In this document: piece by piece, positions 31,886 to 42,958 of the stretch | Numbering within the stretch: position 1 is the stretch's first letter | How the letters are laid out: each line of letters opens with the position of its first letter | Source: Aspidapion aeneum | Lineage: Eukaryota; Arthropoda; Insecta; Coleoptera; Brentidae | Direction: 5' to 3' | Length of the DNA stretch: 64,000 nucleotides | Assembly (NCBI GenBank): GCA_963576565.1 | Contig: OY755048.1 | Location: 3,850,501 to 3,914,500 of the forward strand | The notes under the pieces: generated by a model | Databases searched by the model: none | Seen by the model: only the letters and a program-made list of their open reading frames with translations | What the model was told of the DNA's origin: nothing | Program-made: the position numbers and the translations under genes

Positions 31886-32450
31886 CGGTTTCACAACGTT
31901 CTTCGTCTTCCGATACCCATGCAATCTCCACTCGTTTCTGTTTGCCCATAATTCATCATCTAGGCCTCTTATTTTTATTTCACTATCTATTCCTTCTCTC
32001 CAGCTTCTCCTTGGCCGTCCTCGTTTTCTTCGGCCAGTTGGTTTCCATTGTAGTATTTGTTTAGGTAGTCTTTCATCATTCATTCTTTGTACATCTCCAT
32101 ACCACACCAGTTGTTTTGTTCTTATATCATCCACTAAAGTACGTTCACCCAATGTCATAATTTCTCTTATTCTTTGATTTGTAACTCTTTCTCTTTTTGA
32201 TTTCCCTGCTGCAGATGCAGCTCTTGTCCGTATGCCATTTTCTTTTCAATAACTTGGGTTGTACAAAAGAGATGATCTGAAGTCGATCTACCCGCAATGA
32301 AACCGGCTTGTTCTTCAGCATCCATGTCTTTATATTCGCTCTCCACTTTATTTCTTATTATTTTACCGTATATTCTGCTTAGCGTACTAGTCACAGATAT
32401 ACCTCTATAATTGTCACATATATCTTTCCTTCCTTTTTTGTGTATTGTGG
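31882..32450 (-). pseudogene. LINE reverse-transcriptase relic with core deletion
   Basis: On the minus strand, 32394-32200 encodes EEQAGFIAGRSTSDHLF, the RT segment that precedes catalytic motif A. 32170-31890 encodes RTKQLVWYGDVQRM, GRRKRGRPRRSWREG and ELWANRNEWRLHG, the C-terminal tail of RTE/R4-like arthropod LINEs. The catalytic palm between them is absent and the reading frame shifts at the join near 32190, so this is an internal-deletion relic. Its 3' end runs into the (TA)n tract. Confidence 0.75.
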
Positions 32451-33497
32451 ATATATAATGGCTAAATTAATATTGTAGTAGAAAAATTTCAATGGTTTTT
32501 TTCAGATATCTCAAATGACAAGAGACAAAGTGCAAGAGTAGCAAAAAAATATTTCCTATTATCTATTTCCTCATCTTTCCCTACGAGAAATAACTGCGTT
32601 TCGCCAGAGACTGCTGAATCTTCTTCAATCTGACCCTGGTTCCGCTCAACATACGGTTCCTAGGGACCGTGCGCTCAGCACTGCTGTGGCCTATGCAGCC
32701 AGCGCCACCAAATGGCGCGGAATTTAATAGAAGCTCGCTAAAACACAATCGCGCACGTTCTACGTACGTCAAAATTCTCATGTTACCGTCCTTGAGTTTG
32801 CGGCGTTCCACGGCAGCCGCTAACGACATGTGATGTTCAAATGTCAACAGTGTCAAGTTGCGTTAGTCGTCGGCCGTCTTTGGCTCGACCAAAAACTATC
32901 TATTAAGTAAGGACACCTCTGGAGCGGTAAATATCAAATAACTTCTACCCTATTTTACACCGTTTAAAAGAAAATTACTCCTAATTTTTGATAAAGAGCT
33001 TCATTTTTAAGAAAATTGAATAAAACATGTAAAAAACATACATGTTTCTTTTTTCAACTTTTTTCAATAACCACAATGGACGTCGCTGGCGAATTTGTTA
33101 TAAGTCAAATCTTACCGAATTATACATTTTTAAAAAGAGAATTTTACTGTCCACAAAAGTGTGGTGCAACCGGCATATTCGAATTAAGTGTGATCGAAAT
33201 AGGGGGCCAAAATGTTTTAATAAATGCCTTGACTAATACACTTGCAAATACAACACAGTTATAGTCCTTTATTTTTTATTCAACTTCTTTTTTTCGACAA
33301 CTCTCAAAGCCCAATTCACCCGGTACCTGGATCCTTAATTACTTAGATATGAAATCTCTTTTGAATAAAAAGTCAGACACAGAGATGGGATATGGTAACA
33401 AACAATATGTGTGGTCGACTATTATGCCAGTCACCAAAGAAACCCAAATATTTTAATTTAAACCTCCGGAATATTATCTGCAAACATTTATTTATCA
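32451..33497. other. Intergenic DNA with a fold-back unit fragment
   Basis: About 32905-33060 resembles units of the 23727-25710 fold-back element (CTCTGGAGCGGTAAATAT and an A/T-rich companion). An 82-codon frame at 33016-33264 has a few Cys residues but no domain I can name. No host gene is recognised. Confidence 0.4.
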
Positions 33498-34469
33498 ATG
33501 AACGTAACAGAGATAATGAAAGACATCGCACAAATAGATAAAAAGAGGGAAAATTGTATATCAGAAGACATAAAGAGACTAATGAAAAAAAGGCGGACCC
33601 TCAAGAGAGAAGGAAAAAGAACATCTATAGAATACACAGAAATAAATAAAACTATAAGAAAAATGATAAAAGAAAATAAAAGAAAGAGCCAAGAAATTAA
33701 AGTTGAAAGAGTCATAGAAAATAACAGAAATATGAAATGTCTAAGGCCGACCCTAGGTAGATATGATATAATTAAAATAAAGGATATTAACGGCATAGAA
33801 ACTAAGGTTAAAGAGAATATCATAAATATTACACAACTATTCTATACAGAATTATACCAAACAAAAAAGGAACCATCACTAGAGACCATGAAGAAACTCC
33901 AAACAAAAATAAAGAACATAAACTCAGAGCTAAAACCTGAAATAAAGAGAGCATTAAAGAAAATGAAAAATAACAAATCACCTGGAAAAGACGGAGTAAC
34001 GGCAGAAATGCTCAAGTACGGTGGTAAAGCTGTATTAATACCCTCCATACTAAAAGAAAAAATAATCCCAAACAACTGGAAAGAATCCATAACCATTATT
34101 CTACACAAGAAAGACGATGGAGCAGACCTAAAAAACTATCGACCTATAACACTCCTCAATGTAATTTATAAGCTTTTCACGAAAATATTAACAGATAGCC
34201 TAACAACAACATTTGACGGATATCAATCAAAGGAACAAGCAGGCTTTAGAAAAGGTTTCAGTACAGTTGACCACTTATTAACCATGAAAATCCTAATAGA
34301 ACGAGCCAACGAATATAACATTCCACTATATATTGCGTTTATAGACTTCGAAAAAGCTTTCGATAGCATTGAGCACTCGGCAATAAAAGCATCTTTAATT
34401 AATAGCAGAATAGATCACAGATATACAGACTTAATAGCCAATATATGTAGCGACGCAACTACATATTAA
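33498..34469 (+). pseudogene. LINE reverse transcriptase, N-terminal and fingers part
   Basis: 323 codons. Residues 1-75 are a Lys/Glu-rich helical linker. 161-166 SPGKDG, 214-220 YRPITLL, 246-260 EQAGFRKGFSTVDHL and 281-289 FIDFEKAFD (motif A, first catalytic Asp) follow the canonical order of a non-LTR RT. The frame stops at 34467, before the catalytic YADD/FADD box. A C-terminal piece follows at 34500-34790, so the palm and thumb have been deleted. The upstream apurinic endonuclease is not visible. Codon use is A-rich. It cannot retrotranspose. Confidence 0.85.
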
Positions 34470-34499
34470 GAAATAAAAAATATCCTCAGTACCTCAAAT

Positions 34500-34790
34500 C
34501 AAAAGTGTATAATCAATGTATCCTTCCTGTCCTTACCTATGGACACTTCCAAAATCAAACATGGATAAGGTAACAAAAGCCCAAAGATCAATGGAAAGAC
34601 AAGTGTTACAAGTAAAACTGACAGATAGAAAAATGAATGAATGGATAAGAAATAAAACAAAAGTAAGGGATGTCAGAGGAGAAGTAGCAAAATTAAAATG
34701 GAAATTTGCCGGTCATAATGTAAGACAGAAAGACGATCGATGTATTGTAGAAGAGTGGAAGATTTTGGGGGAAGCCTATGTCCAAAGATA
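34500..34790 (+). pseudogene. LINE C-terminal tail, frameshifted
   Basis: Pieces read NQCILPVLTYG (34511-34543, one frame) and then SNMDKVTKAQRSMERQVL, NEWIRNKTKVRDV and KLKWKFAGHNVRQKDDR (34516-34791, another frame). This is the usual tail of arthropod RTE-like LINE proteins. The frameshift falls within the first 40 bases. It belongs with 33498-34469, from which it is separated by the deletion of the RT core. Confidence 0.8.
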
Positions 34791-34972
34791 GATTGAAGAA
34801 GGCTAAATAGAACAGAGTTTATTTGAAATTTTTTTTAAACTAATTAACTACATATCAATTTCCCACAAAGAAATTTGTTAATAAGTTTGACCTATATAGA
34901 AATTTATGTCTGTGTCAATATATGTACTCCTATGTGACCTATTTGTAACTTTCGCACTGGTGCGGTGCCCGG

Positions 34973-36054
34973 TGGCGTATTTACGTTTCCGTGCTCATTT
35001 CACGTCCGTCGGCGCGGTTTTGAAATAGACACGGAAATATTACAATGTATTTGGGTTCAAATACGTGTTGATTTTAAGAGTTTTGATCTCGAAATGAGCA
35101 CGGATCTGTAAGAGAACATCGCTCATTAAACTATTACAAAAGCGTATTCAACTGTCAGGTTAAAACGCTAACATAACGAAAGCTAATCAATCAAATCTAA
35201 CCGAACCGAACCAAAGCAAACTGAACCAATAATTAAAAAAAAAAAACTTTCCTGACTTCCTACCCGGGATCCTAGAGGATGTGAATCCGAACCGAAACGA
35301 ACCGAATTGAACCAAACCGAACCGAACCAAAGCAAACTGAACCAACAATTAAAAAAAAACACTTTCCTGACTTCTTTCCCGGGATCCTAGAGGGTGTGAA
35401 TAGTGTTGTAGTTTAGTTTGGTTAGGTTAGGTTTGGTTCGGTTTAGTTAGGATCGGTTCGGTTCGGATTCACATCCTCTAGGATCCCGGGTAGGAACTCA
35501 GGAAAGTTTTTTTTTGAAAAAAATGATTGGTTCAGTTTGCTTTGGTTCGGTTGGGTTAGATTTGATTGATTAGCTTTCGTTAGGTTAGGTTTTTGAAACT
35601 TTCAATTTTCATGTGGTTAGAAATCAAGTGAAAATCATTTAAATCATTAAGATTTATTAACAACAGAACAACATCTGTCGTCGTAGTTGCCGGTGTAAGA
35701 CAATGAACCCTGAACTTTGCAGGTATAGTTAATGGAAGAGTGTTTTTCAAACTTCAAAGAATTTCAAAATCTTGAGAAATATTAGTACAAATACTTTTAA
35801 CCTGCTTCATAATTTTCAAATTAACAAACATATAACCTCAAAATCAAACTAATAAACAACGTGAATCCAATTTAAGTTTCAAATGTGCACTAATAAGTAA
35901 ACCCCTGCGCTGCGTAATTCAATACAAATCCGTGACTTGTTCGAGCCTCGGCGCCTTAAAATCAACACGCATTTCTAACCAAATATGTCGCAACATTTCC
36001 GTGTCAATTTCAAAACAGCGTTGCCTTGAAATCAGCACGGAAACGTAAATACGC
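34973..36054. mobile_element. 1.1 kb fold-back element with 7-bp target duplication
   Basis: TGCCCGG at 34966-34972 and 36055-36061 flank a long palindrome. The outer arms (about 34973-35085 and 35945-36054) share GGCGTATTTACGTTTCCGTGC and GTGTTGATTTTAAG. The inner arms (about 35185-35290 and 35455-35590) share AAGCTAATCAATCAAATC, CAAAGCAAACTGAACCAA and GGGATCCTAGAGG. Near the centre the inner block is also duplicated directly (35340-35400). There is no coding region. The exact target duplication shows that it moved as a unit. Confidence 0.8.
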
Positions 36055-37012
36055 TGCCCGGGGAACCGATTTCAACAGCAGATTTTTGCTAGAAGTTTTA
36101 TTTTATTATAATTTTTTTATATATAGTCTTTAAAAAAGTAGGTAGTAAAAATATAACGGTGACAGGAGCGTAATATCTATGCAAATTTATGACAAATTTC
36201 CAGCGACACTACATAGACAGGGGACGCGTTTGTGACGCATATTTTATCGGCTGGATTATTATTTGCCATATTTATAACGACTCCTACCTATTAAAATAAC
36301 TAATTAATAAATGATCGTTAAGTGGGACTTTTATATTTTACGCTTAAGCTATACTAACGAGGCCGGTTTAAAAATTAAATTTCCAAAATACAAAATTGGT
36401 ACAGAATTAAAAATCTCCAAACAAGGGCGTTTCAAGGGGGCAACTGCCCCTCTCTTTTTACTGGATTTGCCCCCCTTACGAAGGTACTTTTCTCCAAAGA
36501 GGTACGTTTATTTTTAGTTTCTGAAAGTTTCTAATAATCTTTAACTTTTACCACCTACAACGAGGTGCAAATTATTGAAATCAGTGTAGTGGTTCTCGCA
36601 AAGTCAAGTTTCGTTTCAAGAATTGTTTTACCGATATATACGGTTGCCTTCTCAATTCTTTTTGCATTCATTAATTTCTCATAAAAATATGTTTTGCTGA
36701 ATCGATTTTAATAAAGTTGTTAGTCCGCCATCTTGGATTTTAGGATAACAAACAAAGAAATGCAGTTTGTTCTATTGAAATCGGTGGTATGGTTCTAAAT
36801 TTATAAGGAAAAGGAATTTTTCCAGTTTTTTTTGCCCTACTCGTATACTAACGAGTACCTACCTTCATAATGGGCAAGAAAAATGTGATTCTGATTTTTG
36901 GGTTTTCGACTTTTGTAATTTTGACTGTGCTAAGCATCGGCCCACTAATCCAAAATGCAGCGCACGCTTGTGTTTAATTGATTAAAATTAAAGAAATATA
37001 GTACGATATGAG
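36055..37012. other. Intergenic, nothing recognised
   Basis: A/T-rich. A GGGGGCAACTGCCCCTC stretch near 36437 resembles a hAT-MITE edge. No coding or repeat assignment. Confidence 0.35.
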
Positions 37013-38358
37013 CGCAGCCAACGATAAAGACCGGCCATGGCGCGTTATAAGCAAGTCGGCGGTCTCGTGATCTTAGGAGTCCCAGGATTCTTATTGTATT
37101 GCTTAATATATTATATGTTTTTACACAATTTAAATAAATTAACAAAAAATTTTTGTTCTTTTATAGGCAAAAATTGAAAAAAATATTTTGCTGATATATG
37201 TGTTTATTATGGATAAACAACTGAATCTATAAAATAAAAAATTATACAAAATTTGCACTCTAATATCTTCAGGTACATATATTAGGTACATAATCTCGTT
37301 AGTAACTTCAAATCTATACAAGTCTTTCAAAATTGGACTTATCAAACCTAAGCTTTTAGTTTTATAATTTTTCTTTGAGTGTCATCATCTTTGTCTGAGT
37401 TCTTATTCAAAGATTTATTAGCAGACACTAAAGCATTGTGCTTTTTAATAAAATTATTTTAAAAAACTTTACATGCCCTTAAACTAATTTTTTCAAGCTT
37501 TGACAATAGTTTTTCTCCACAAAAACACTCGCTAGAGTTATCTGAAGAAAAATTTTCAATATAAAACATTTCACAATAATTTATTAAAAAGAAACAAGTG
37601 ATTTCATGAATAAGTAAGATGGTTTTCACATTCAATGAACTGAATGTTGTGGTCGTCAATAATTTTTTGAAAAATTTAAATATTTCACACTACCAGAGAG
37701 ATTACTATCTGTTAACACTATTTTACAAATCAGTTTTTTAATATTGCGATGGTGCGGAAGACATATTACCTTAGAATTGTAAATTGACGTGTATGCACTG
37801 GATGACTGGATAAACAAAGATGAAGCTAACATTAAAGTGTATTCACAATATCTTCGATTCCCAGGTTACCTTTATAAGAGACCTAATTGTTCAATAAGAA
37901 ATGACAACTGAACACATTTTTCACGCTTGCTATCGAAAATGTCACTAAGGTCTATTACTTGATCAATCTTATCCAAGATCTTATCTTTTACCACTTCTTT
38001 TCCGTTTGCAACATATTAGGTTTCAGTTTTATAGTGGGACCGACAAGGAACAACACTAATTACACGTTCGCGGCATTGTTTCTCTTATAGGTATTTTCTT
38101 TATAATTTACCCATTAGCCATTAATTATTTTAACGCAGCCCACTACAGTCTTTTTCGTGGGCTGCGTTATTTTAATAACTTTGATAAAATTCACATAAAA
38201 TTCGTGCCCGAATTAAAAAAAAATCGACGTAAACAAACATACCAAATCTGAAAACACACATGTTTTATAATGACAGCGGGCCGTGAGGTGTTTTTTTGTG
38301 AGCCTCCTACGGTCACGTGATATTTCCGCGCCCGGGCCGGTCTTTCTCGTGGGCTGCG
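37013..38358 (-). mobile_element. DNA transposon, copy 3, internally decayed
   Basis: Same family as copies 1 and 2, 1346 bp. The terminal repeat CGCAGCCAACGATAAAGACC is at 37013, and its partner ends GGTCTTTCTCGTGGGCTGCG at 38358. The minus strand retains frames at 37139-37345 (YLIYVPEDIRVQILYNFLFY) and 37459-37659 (ending SSECFCGEKLLSKLEKISLR). The N-terminal coding part at 37800-38010 is broken. An internal 12-bp stem, AACGCAGCCCAC (38132-38143) and its complement (38157-38168), repeats the terminal motif. No target duplication is visible. Confidence 0.75.
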
Positions 38359-38589
38359 AGAACGAAAGGACCACGTCTCTATGGAACTCGACAGTACCTT
38401 AGAGTAATAAATATTATCATAGATTATTAAATTGATTAAGAAGCCGCCACTGCCCTAACCATTTAGGTTGCAATATTCTATTTTTGAACCTTGACCGCGA
38501 CCAAAAAAAATTAGCTTTATTTTGCTTCGAGATTAGATTTAGTTTTGCTGAAAAAAATCTGATTTTTTTTTCCTTCAACCTCGAGAAAA

Positions 38590-39250
38590 ATCTTGTAAAA
38601 AAGAGACAAATTTAAGGTATGGAAATTCAACTTAACAATCGATTTACTATATACACCCTACAGTTTGCTGACGACCAAGTAATTGTAGCTAATGATAAAG
38701 AAGACATGGAATATATGATAAAAAGTTAAGAAAAGAATGAAAGAATATGAGTTAATGGAAGAATACGAAGAGTGGGAGTTAACAGTGAACTTGGACAAGA
38801 CACAGTACTTATGTATTGGAAACGAATCAAGTGATTTAGAACTAGAGAATGGACAAACATAGGTGCCACATTTGATAAGACAGGAACATATTGTAAATAA
38901 CTGGAAAAAACAATAGGAAAAGCAAAAAAGATTATTGGATGTCTTAGCAGTAGTTAATGGAGCAAAGAGATAAAAAAAATGTAAAATTCAACATATATGA
39001 AACAACAAAGAATAGGAATCGAGGGAAGTATAACCGATGACATCACTAAAAGACAATTGATGATGATACGGCCATGTACAACGGATGAACCATAAAGATT
39101 ACCAAAGAAGGTCTTAGAATGGCAACGAATACGGCGCAGAAAAAGATGGCGTCCAAAACTGTAATGGCAACAGTCAATCCAATGATCAATGAGTCAAAAA
39201 AACCTGCAGAAGATGATTGTCAGGATCGAAGGAGGTGGAGAATAGGCGTC
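38590..39250 (+). pseudogene. LINE relic with FADD motif (unit 1)
   Basis: The plus strand reads YTLQFADDQVIVANDKEDME, with the RT catalytic FADD at 38664-38675. Then, across several stops, come pieces similar to the thumb (TVNLDKTQ) and the C-terminal GHVQRM/RRRKRWRPKL tail. It is the same subfamily as 52030-52725. Many stops, including one soon after the FADD segment, make it a pseudogene. Confidence 0.7.
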
Positions 39251-39282
39251 TAAGAACGTAAAAAAACGTTCTAAACTGACAG

Positions 39283-39418
39283 ACGAGGTCTGGCTATTAA
39301 ATAACGAGACTGCGCGCCTAGATGGCGCCCTAGACGGGTGGGGTAAAAAACGAATATCTAGATATCTTGTCTATGCACGTCCCAAAACACATTTCCGTCA
39401 CTATTATAGTACTTGTGC
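39283..39418 (+). pseudogene. Mariner 5' end, interrupted (unit 1)
   Basis: Starts with the mariner terminal repeat ACGAGGTCTGGCTATTAAAT and stops at the insertion. The element resumes at 40744 and ends at the duplication joint 40910, after the first ~60 codons of transposase. Confidence 0.8.
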
Positions 39419-40735
39419 CTTAGAGTAATAATAATATAAAGAGAAGAAGTAAACCGCGGCCCCGTGTAAATTTTCCCTATTCGTGGCGGTCATTCCTGAA
39501 AACTTAGAATTTGCAGAATCCCCGGCGATGGCAACATAGCTGCGTCACTGGAATCATCTCGAAAAAACCACACTGGGCTGAATTTTCACAGTATTTTCAG
39601 AAACATAGCACTTCTTGTTTATTTTTACGTCCAACTAAGTTCTTTTTTACAAAAATAAAACTCAGCACACAGAAAAAAAACACCAAAAATTCAATATACC
39701 GAGCCGGCGGCCAAGACAACACTGCATTTAATACAAACACATGTTACTGTCAGTGTGGACCTTAGAGCTTAGGAATATCTGGGCTAACCGTTCACGACTT
39801 GAGGACCCACCTAATTAAACTTGTTGCCATTATATAAGTGAAAAAATAATCTTTTGTTTAAAACTCGCAGACAATGATTGAGTAGAAATAAAACTTTGCA
39901 CTTCCATTGTCTTTATCTGAGGGCACAGCAGTGTCCCGCAAAGTTCGCGCTGCCGTACCATCTTTTCTTGAAACATTTCAGCCCATATTTGACCTATCAA
40001 AAGCTCTACTTCGGAAAGAGCTACGAATCTCATACTTTGCACAGTAGTAGAACTTCATAGAGTTAACAACCCCACCAAGTTTCATGGACTTCTATAGAGT
40101 AGTAAAGTAGTTATATCTGTCCGTAACGCGACCTATACCGCTTAACCGATTTACATGAAATTTTCAAAATAGTACTCGATACTGCAACGAGCTGATTAGA
40201 TTTTAGTCAAAATTCGTGAATGCTAATGACAGTTTTTTGACAGTTAAAAAGTTTAAAAAATGCTAACTTTTTAATGGAACGTCGCATCAATATACGGTTT
40301 TCGGAAAATAGTAGCGCGTGGATTTAGTCCAAGTAGCTCAAAACGAAACCCGGCCCTGCTAACACGAAATCCGTAATATGATGTCATACACCTGTTGCCA
40401 CGTCCTGAAAAAATTGTGGGAAAAGGGGCCGTTCATAAATTATGTTGTCTAAATGAGTTTTTATCGCAGATTGTAATACGAAATACACAGCATAAAACGA
40501 CGCGACGCGGGCTAATAAGCGCATGACAAATTATCGCACGGTTTGAATAGCCTAACCAACTCAAAGCACTATATATTTTGGTAAGGTAAGAAGTTGAACC
40601 TTACTTATTATTTATAAAATTTTACAGAGGCAGAGGAGCCGGCAACAGCGGAAAAGCTACATTGTTTACCAACAAATGAATGAATGACCGCCGAAACCGG
40701 GGTTACTACTTCTCTTTATATGTTATTACTCTGAG
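39419..40735. mobile_element. 1.3 kb TIR element with 8-bp target duplication
   Basis: Ends CTTAGAGTAATAATAATATA and (reversed) CTCAGAGTAATAACATATAA; the inverted similarity extends ~45 bp. Flanks ACTTGTGC (39411-39418) and ATTTGTGC (40736-40743) are an 8-bp duplication with one later change. The undisturbed site ATTTGTGC is seen once in unit 2 (42162-42169). It contains a dispersed repeat (39905-40125) shared inversely with 8345-8570. No transposase is present: the 84-codon frame at 39511 has no domain. It is non-autonomous. An 8-bp duplication is compatible with hAT- or P-type transposases, but the CTTAGAG ends do not identify a superfamily. Confidence 0.85.
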
Positions 40736-40743
40736 ATTTGTGC

Positions 40744-40910
40744 AGTAGCGGTTTGAAACGAACGTGTTTTTTCTCGTGCCCAAAACCATATGTGACGAAA
40801 AACAGGAGCAACGTATCAATCTCAAATTTCTCGTTAAATTTAAAAAAACTCCGACTGAGTGCTATAAATTGCTGCAAGAGGCCTATGGGGACAATTCTCT
40901 ATCTCGTGCG
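40744..40910 (+). pseudogene. Mariner transposase N-terminal fragment (unit 1)
   Basis: Identical in frame to 42170-42337: EKQEQRINLKFLVKFKKTP and LLQEAYGD, the first helix-turn-helix of a mariner transposase. It ends abruptly at the duplication joint, where mariner sequence (CTCGTGCG) passes into transposon copy-3 sequence (CGACGTAAAC). Confidence 0.8.
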
Positions 40911-42338
40911 CGACGTAAACAAACATACCAAATCTGAAAACACACATGTTTTATAATGACAGCGGGCCGTGAGGTGTTTTTTTGTGAGCCTTCTACGGTC
41001 ACGTGATATTTCCGCGCCCGGGCCGGTCTTTCTCGTGGGCTGCGAGAACGAAAGGACCACGTCTCTATGGAACTCGACAGTACCTTAGAGTAATAAATTT
41101 TTTCTTACTCTGAGATCAGAACTTATTGGTTTATTTTGAATACCTTTATAGAAAATAATAGTTTCGGTCATAGATTATTAAATTGATTAAGAAGCCGCCA
41201 CTGCCCTAACCATTTAGGTTGCAATATTCTATTTTTGAACCTTGACCGCGACCAAAAAAAATTAGCTTTATTTTGCTTCGAGATTAGACTTAGTTTTGCT
41301 GAAAAAAATCTGATTTTTTTTCCTTGATCCTCGAGAAAAATCTTGTAAAAAAGAGACAAATTTAAGGTATGGAAATTCAACTTAACAATCGATTTACTAT
41401 ATACACCCTACAGTTTGCTGACGACCAAGTAATTGTAGCTAATGATAAAGAAGACATGGAATATATGATAAAAAGTTAAGAAAAGAATGAAAGAATATGA
41501 GTTAATGGAAGAATACGAAGAGTGGGAGTTAACAGTGAACTTGGACAAGACACAGTACTTATGTATTGGAAACGAATCAAGTGATTTAGAACTAGAGAAT
41601 GGACAAACATAGGTGCCACATTTGATAAGACAGGAACATATTGTAAATAACTGGAAAAAACAATAGGAAAAGCAAAAAAGATTATTGGATGTCTTAGCAG
41701 TAGTTAATGGAGCAAAGAGATAAAAGAAATGTAAAATTCAACATATATGAAACAACAAAGAATGGGAATCGAGGGAAGTATAACCGATGACATCACTAAA
41801 AGACAATTGATGATGATACGGCCATGTACAACGGATGAACCATAAAAGATTACCAAAGCAGGTCTTAGAATGGCAACGAATACGGCGCAGAAAAAGATGG
41901 CGTCCAAAACTGTAATGGCAACAGTCAATCCAATGATCAATGAGTCAAAAAAACCTGCAGAAGATGATTGTCAGGATCGAAGGAGGTGGAGAATAGGCGT
42001 CTAAGAACGTAAAAAAACGTTCTAAACTGACAGACGAGGTCTGGCTATTAAATAACGAGACTGCGCGCCTAGATGGCGCCCTAGACGGGTGGGGTAAAAA
42101 ACGAATATCTAGATATCTTGTCTATGCACGTCCCAAAACACATTTCCGTCACTATTATAGTATTTGTGCAGTAGCGGTTTGAAACGAACGTGTTTTTTTC
42201 TCGTGCCCAAAACCATATGTGACGAAAAACAGGAGCAACGTATCAATCTCAAATTTCTCGTTAAATTTAAAAAAACTCCGACTGAGTGCTATAAATTGCT
42301 ACAAGAGGCCTATGGGGACCATTCTCTATCTCGTGCGC
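40911..42338 (+). repeat. Tandem duplication unit 2
   Basis: A second copy of the 38225 unit, beginning CGACGTAAACAAACATACC and again containing the last ~134 bp of transposon copy 3 (to 41045), the LINE relic and the mariner head. It keeps ~64 bp after 41098 that unit 1 lacks. Confidence 0.85.
41390..42010 (+). pseudogene. LINE relic with FADD motif (unit 2)
   Basis: Near-identical to 38640-39250, with FADD at 41414-41425. It carries the same stops, so these mutations predate the tandem duplication. Confidence 0.7.
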
Positions 42339-42958
42339 GTGTTTTTGAGTGGTGTAATCGCTTTAGTGAGGACCGAGAGACCACTGAAGATGACCAGCGC
42401 CCAGGTCGCCCTGTGACTCCGGAAACAATGACCAAAATCAGCCAAACGGTGTCGTGATGACTGAATGGGATCCAGAGGGTCAGACTGTCAACCGGACTTA
42501 CTATTTGTCAGGTTTGGCAACACTGCGAAAACGAGTTCGTCAAAAACGGCCCGATTTGTGGAAGAACAACTCGTGGATTTTGCACCAGGACGCACCTGCC
42601 CATAACGCACTATCTGTGAAGCAGTATTTGGCCAGTAAGTGCACTCCAGTGCTCGAACACCCGCCGTACTCACCAGATTTGGCACCGTGCGACTTATTTT
42701 TGTTTCCGAAGATAAAATCTGCTTTGAAAGGGACCCGATTTGAATCGATGGAAGCGGTAAAGCCAAAAACGGCAGAGCTCATAAAGGCCTTCACCAAAGA
42801 AGACTTCCAGCACTGCTTCGATCAATGGAAAAAACGTATGGAAAGGTGTGTGGCGAGGGGAGGGGAGTATATTGAAGGGGAGCATTCAAATGTAGAATAA
42901 TTTTTATAATAAAACCGTTTTTCTTAAACAATCGCGTTATTTAATAGCCAGACCTCGT
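42034..42958 (+). mobile_element. Mariner transposon with internal deletion
   Basis: Matching 24-bp terminal repeats ACGAGGTCTGGCTATTAAAT (42034) and its complement (to 42958) bound 925 bp, against ~1.25-1.3 kb for a complete mariner. The N-terminal part (42164-42457) has the HTH segments FKKTPTECYKLLQEAYGD and SRARVFEWCNRF, then GRPVTPE. The C-terminal part (42454-42900) has WILHQDAPAHN (second catalytic Asp) and YSPDLAPCDLFLFP (third Asp, the D34D signature). The middle, with the first catalytic Asp, is missing and the two parts are out of frame, so it cannot transpose itself. The flanking TA is not preserved. Confidence 0.9.

Larger units (their letters stand above)
38225..40910 (+). repeat. 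Tandem duplication unit 1
   Basis: Corresponds to 40911-42338 once the inserted element 39419-40735 and its extra target copy are removed. The unit runs from inside the end of transposon copy 3 (CGACGTAAACAAACATACC), through a LINE fragment, to the head of a mariner. The ancestral unit is about 1.36 kb. Differences between the units are few (roughly ten substitutions and a ~64-bp deletion after 38405). Confidence 0.85.

Noticed and set aside
31664..32177. Frames of 93-164 codons crossing (TA)n
   Set aside because: The (IY)n part is microsatellite. Only the LINE-tail portion is meaningful and is annotated as such.
33016..33264. 82-codon frame, possibly zinc-binding
   Set aside because: Two Cys pairs are not spaced as in any family I can name, and it overlaps a fold-back unit fragment.
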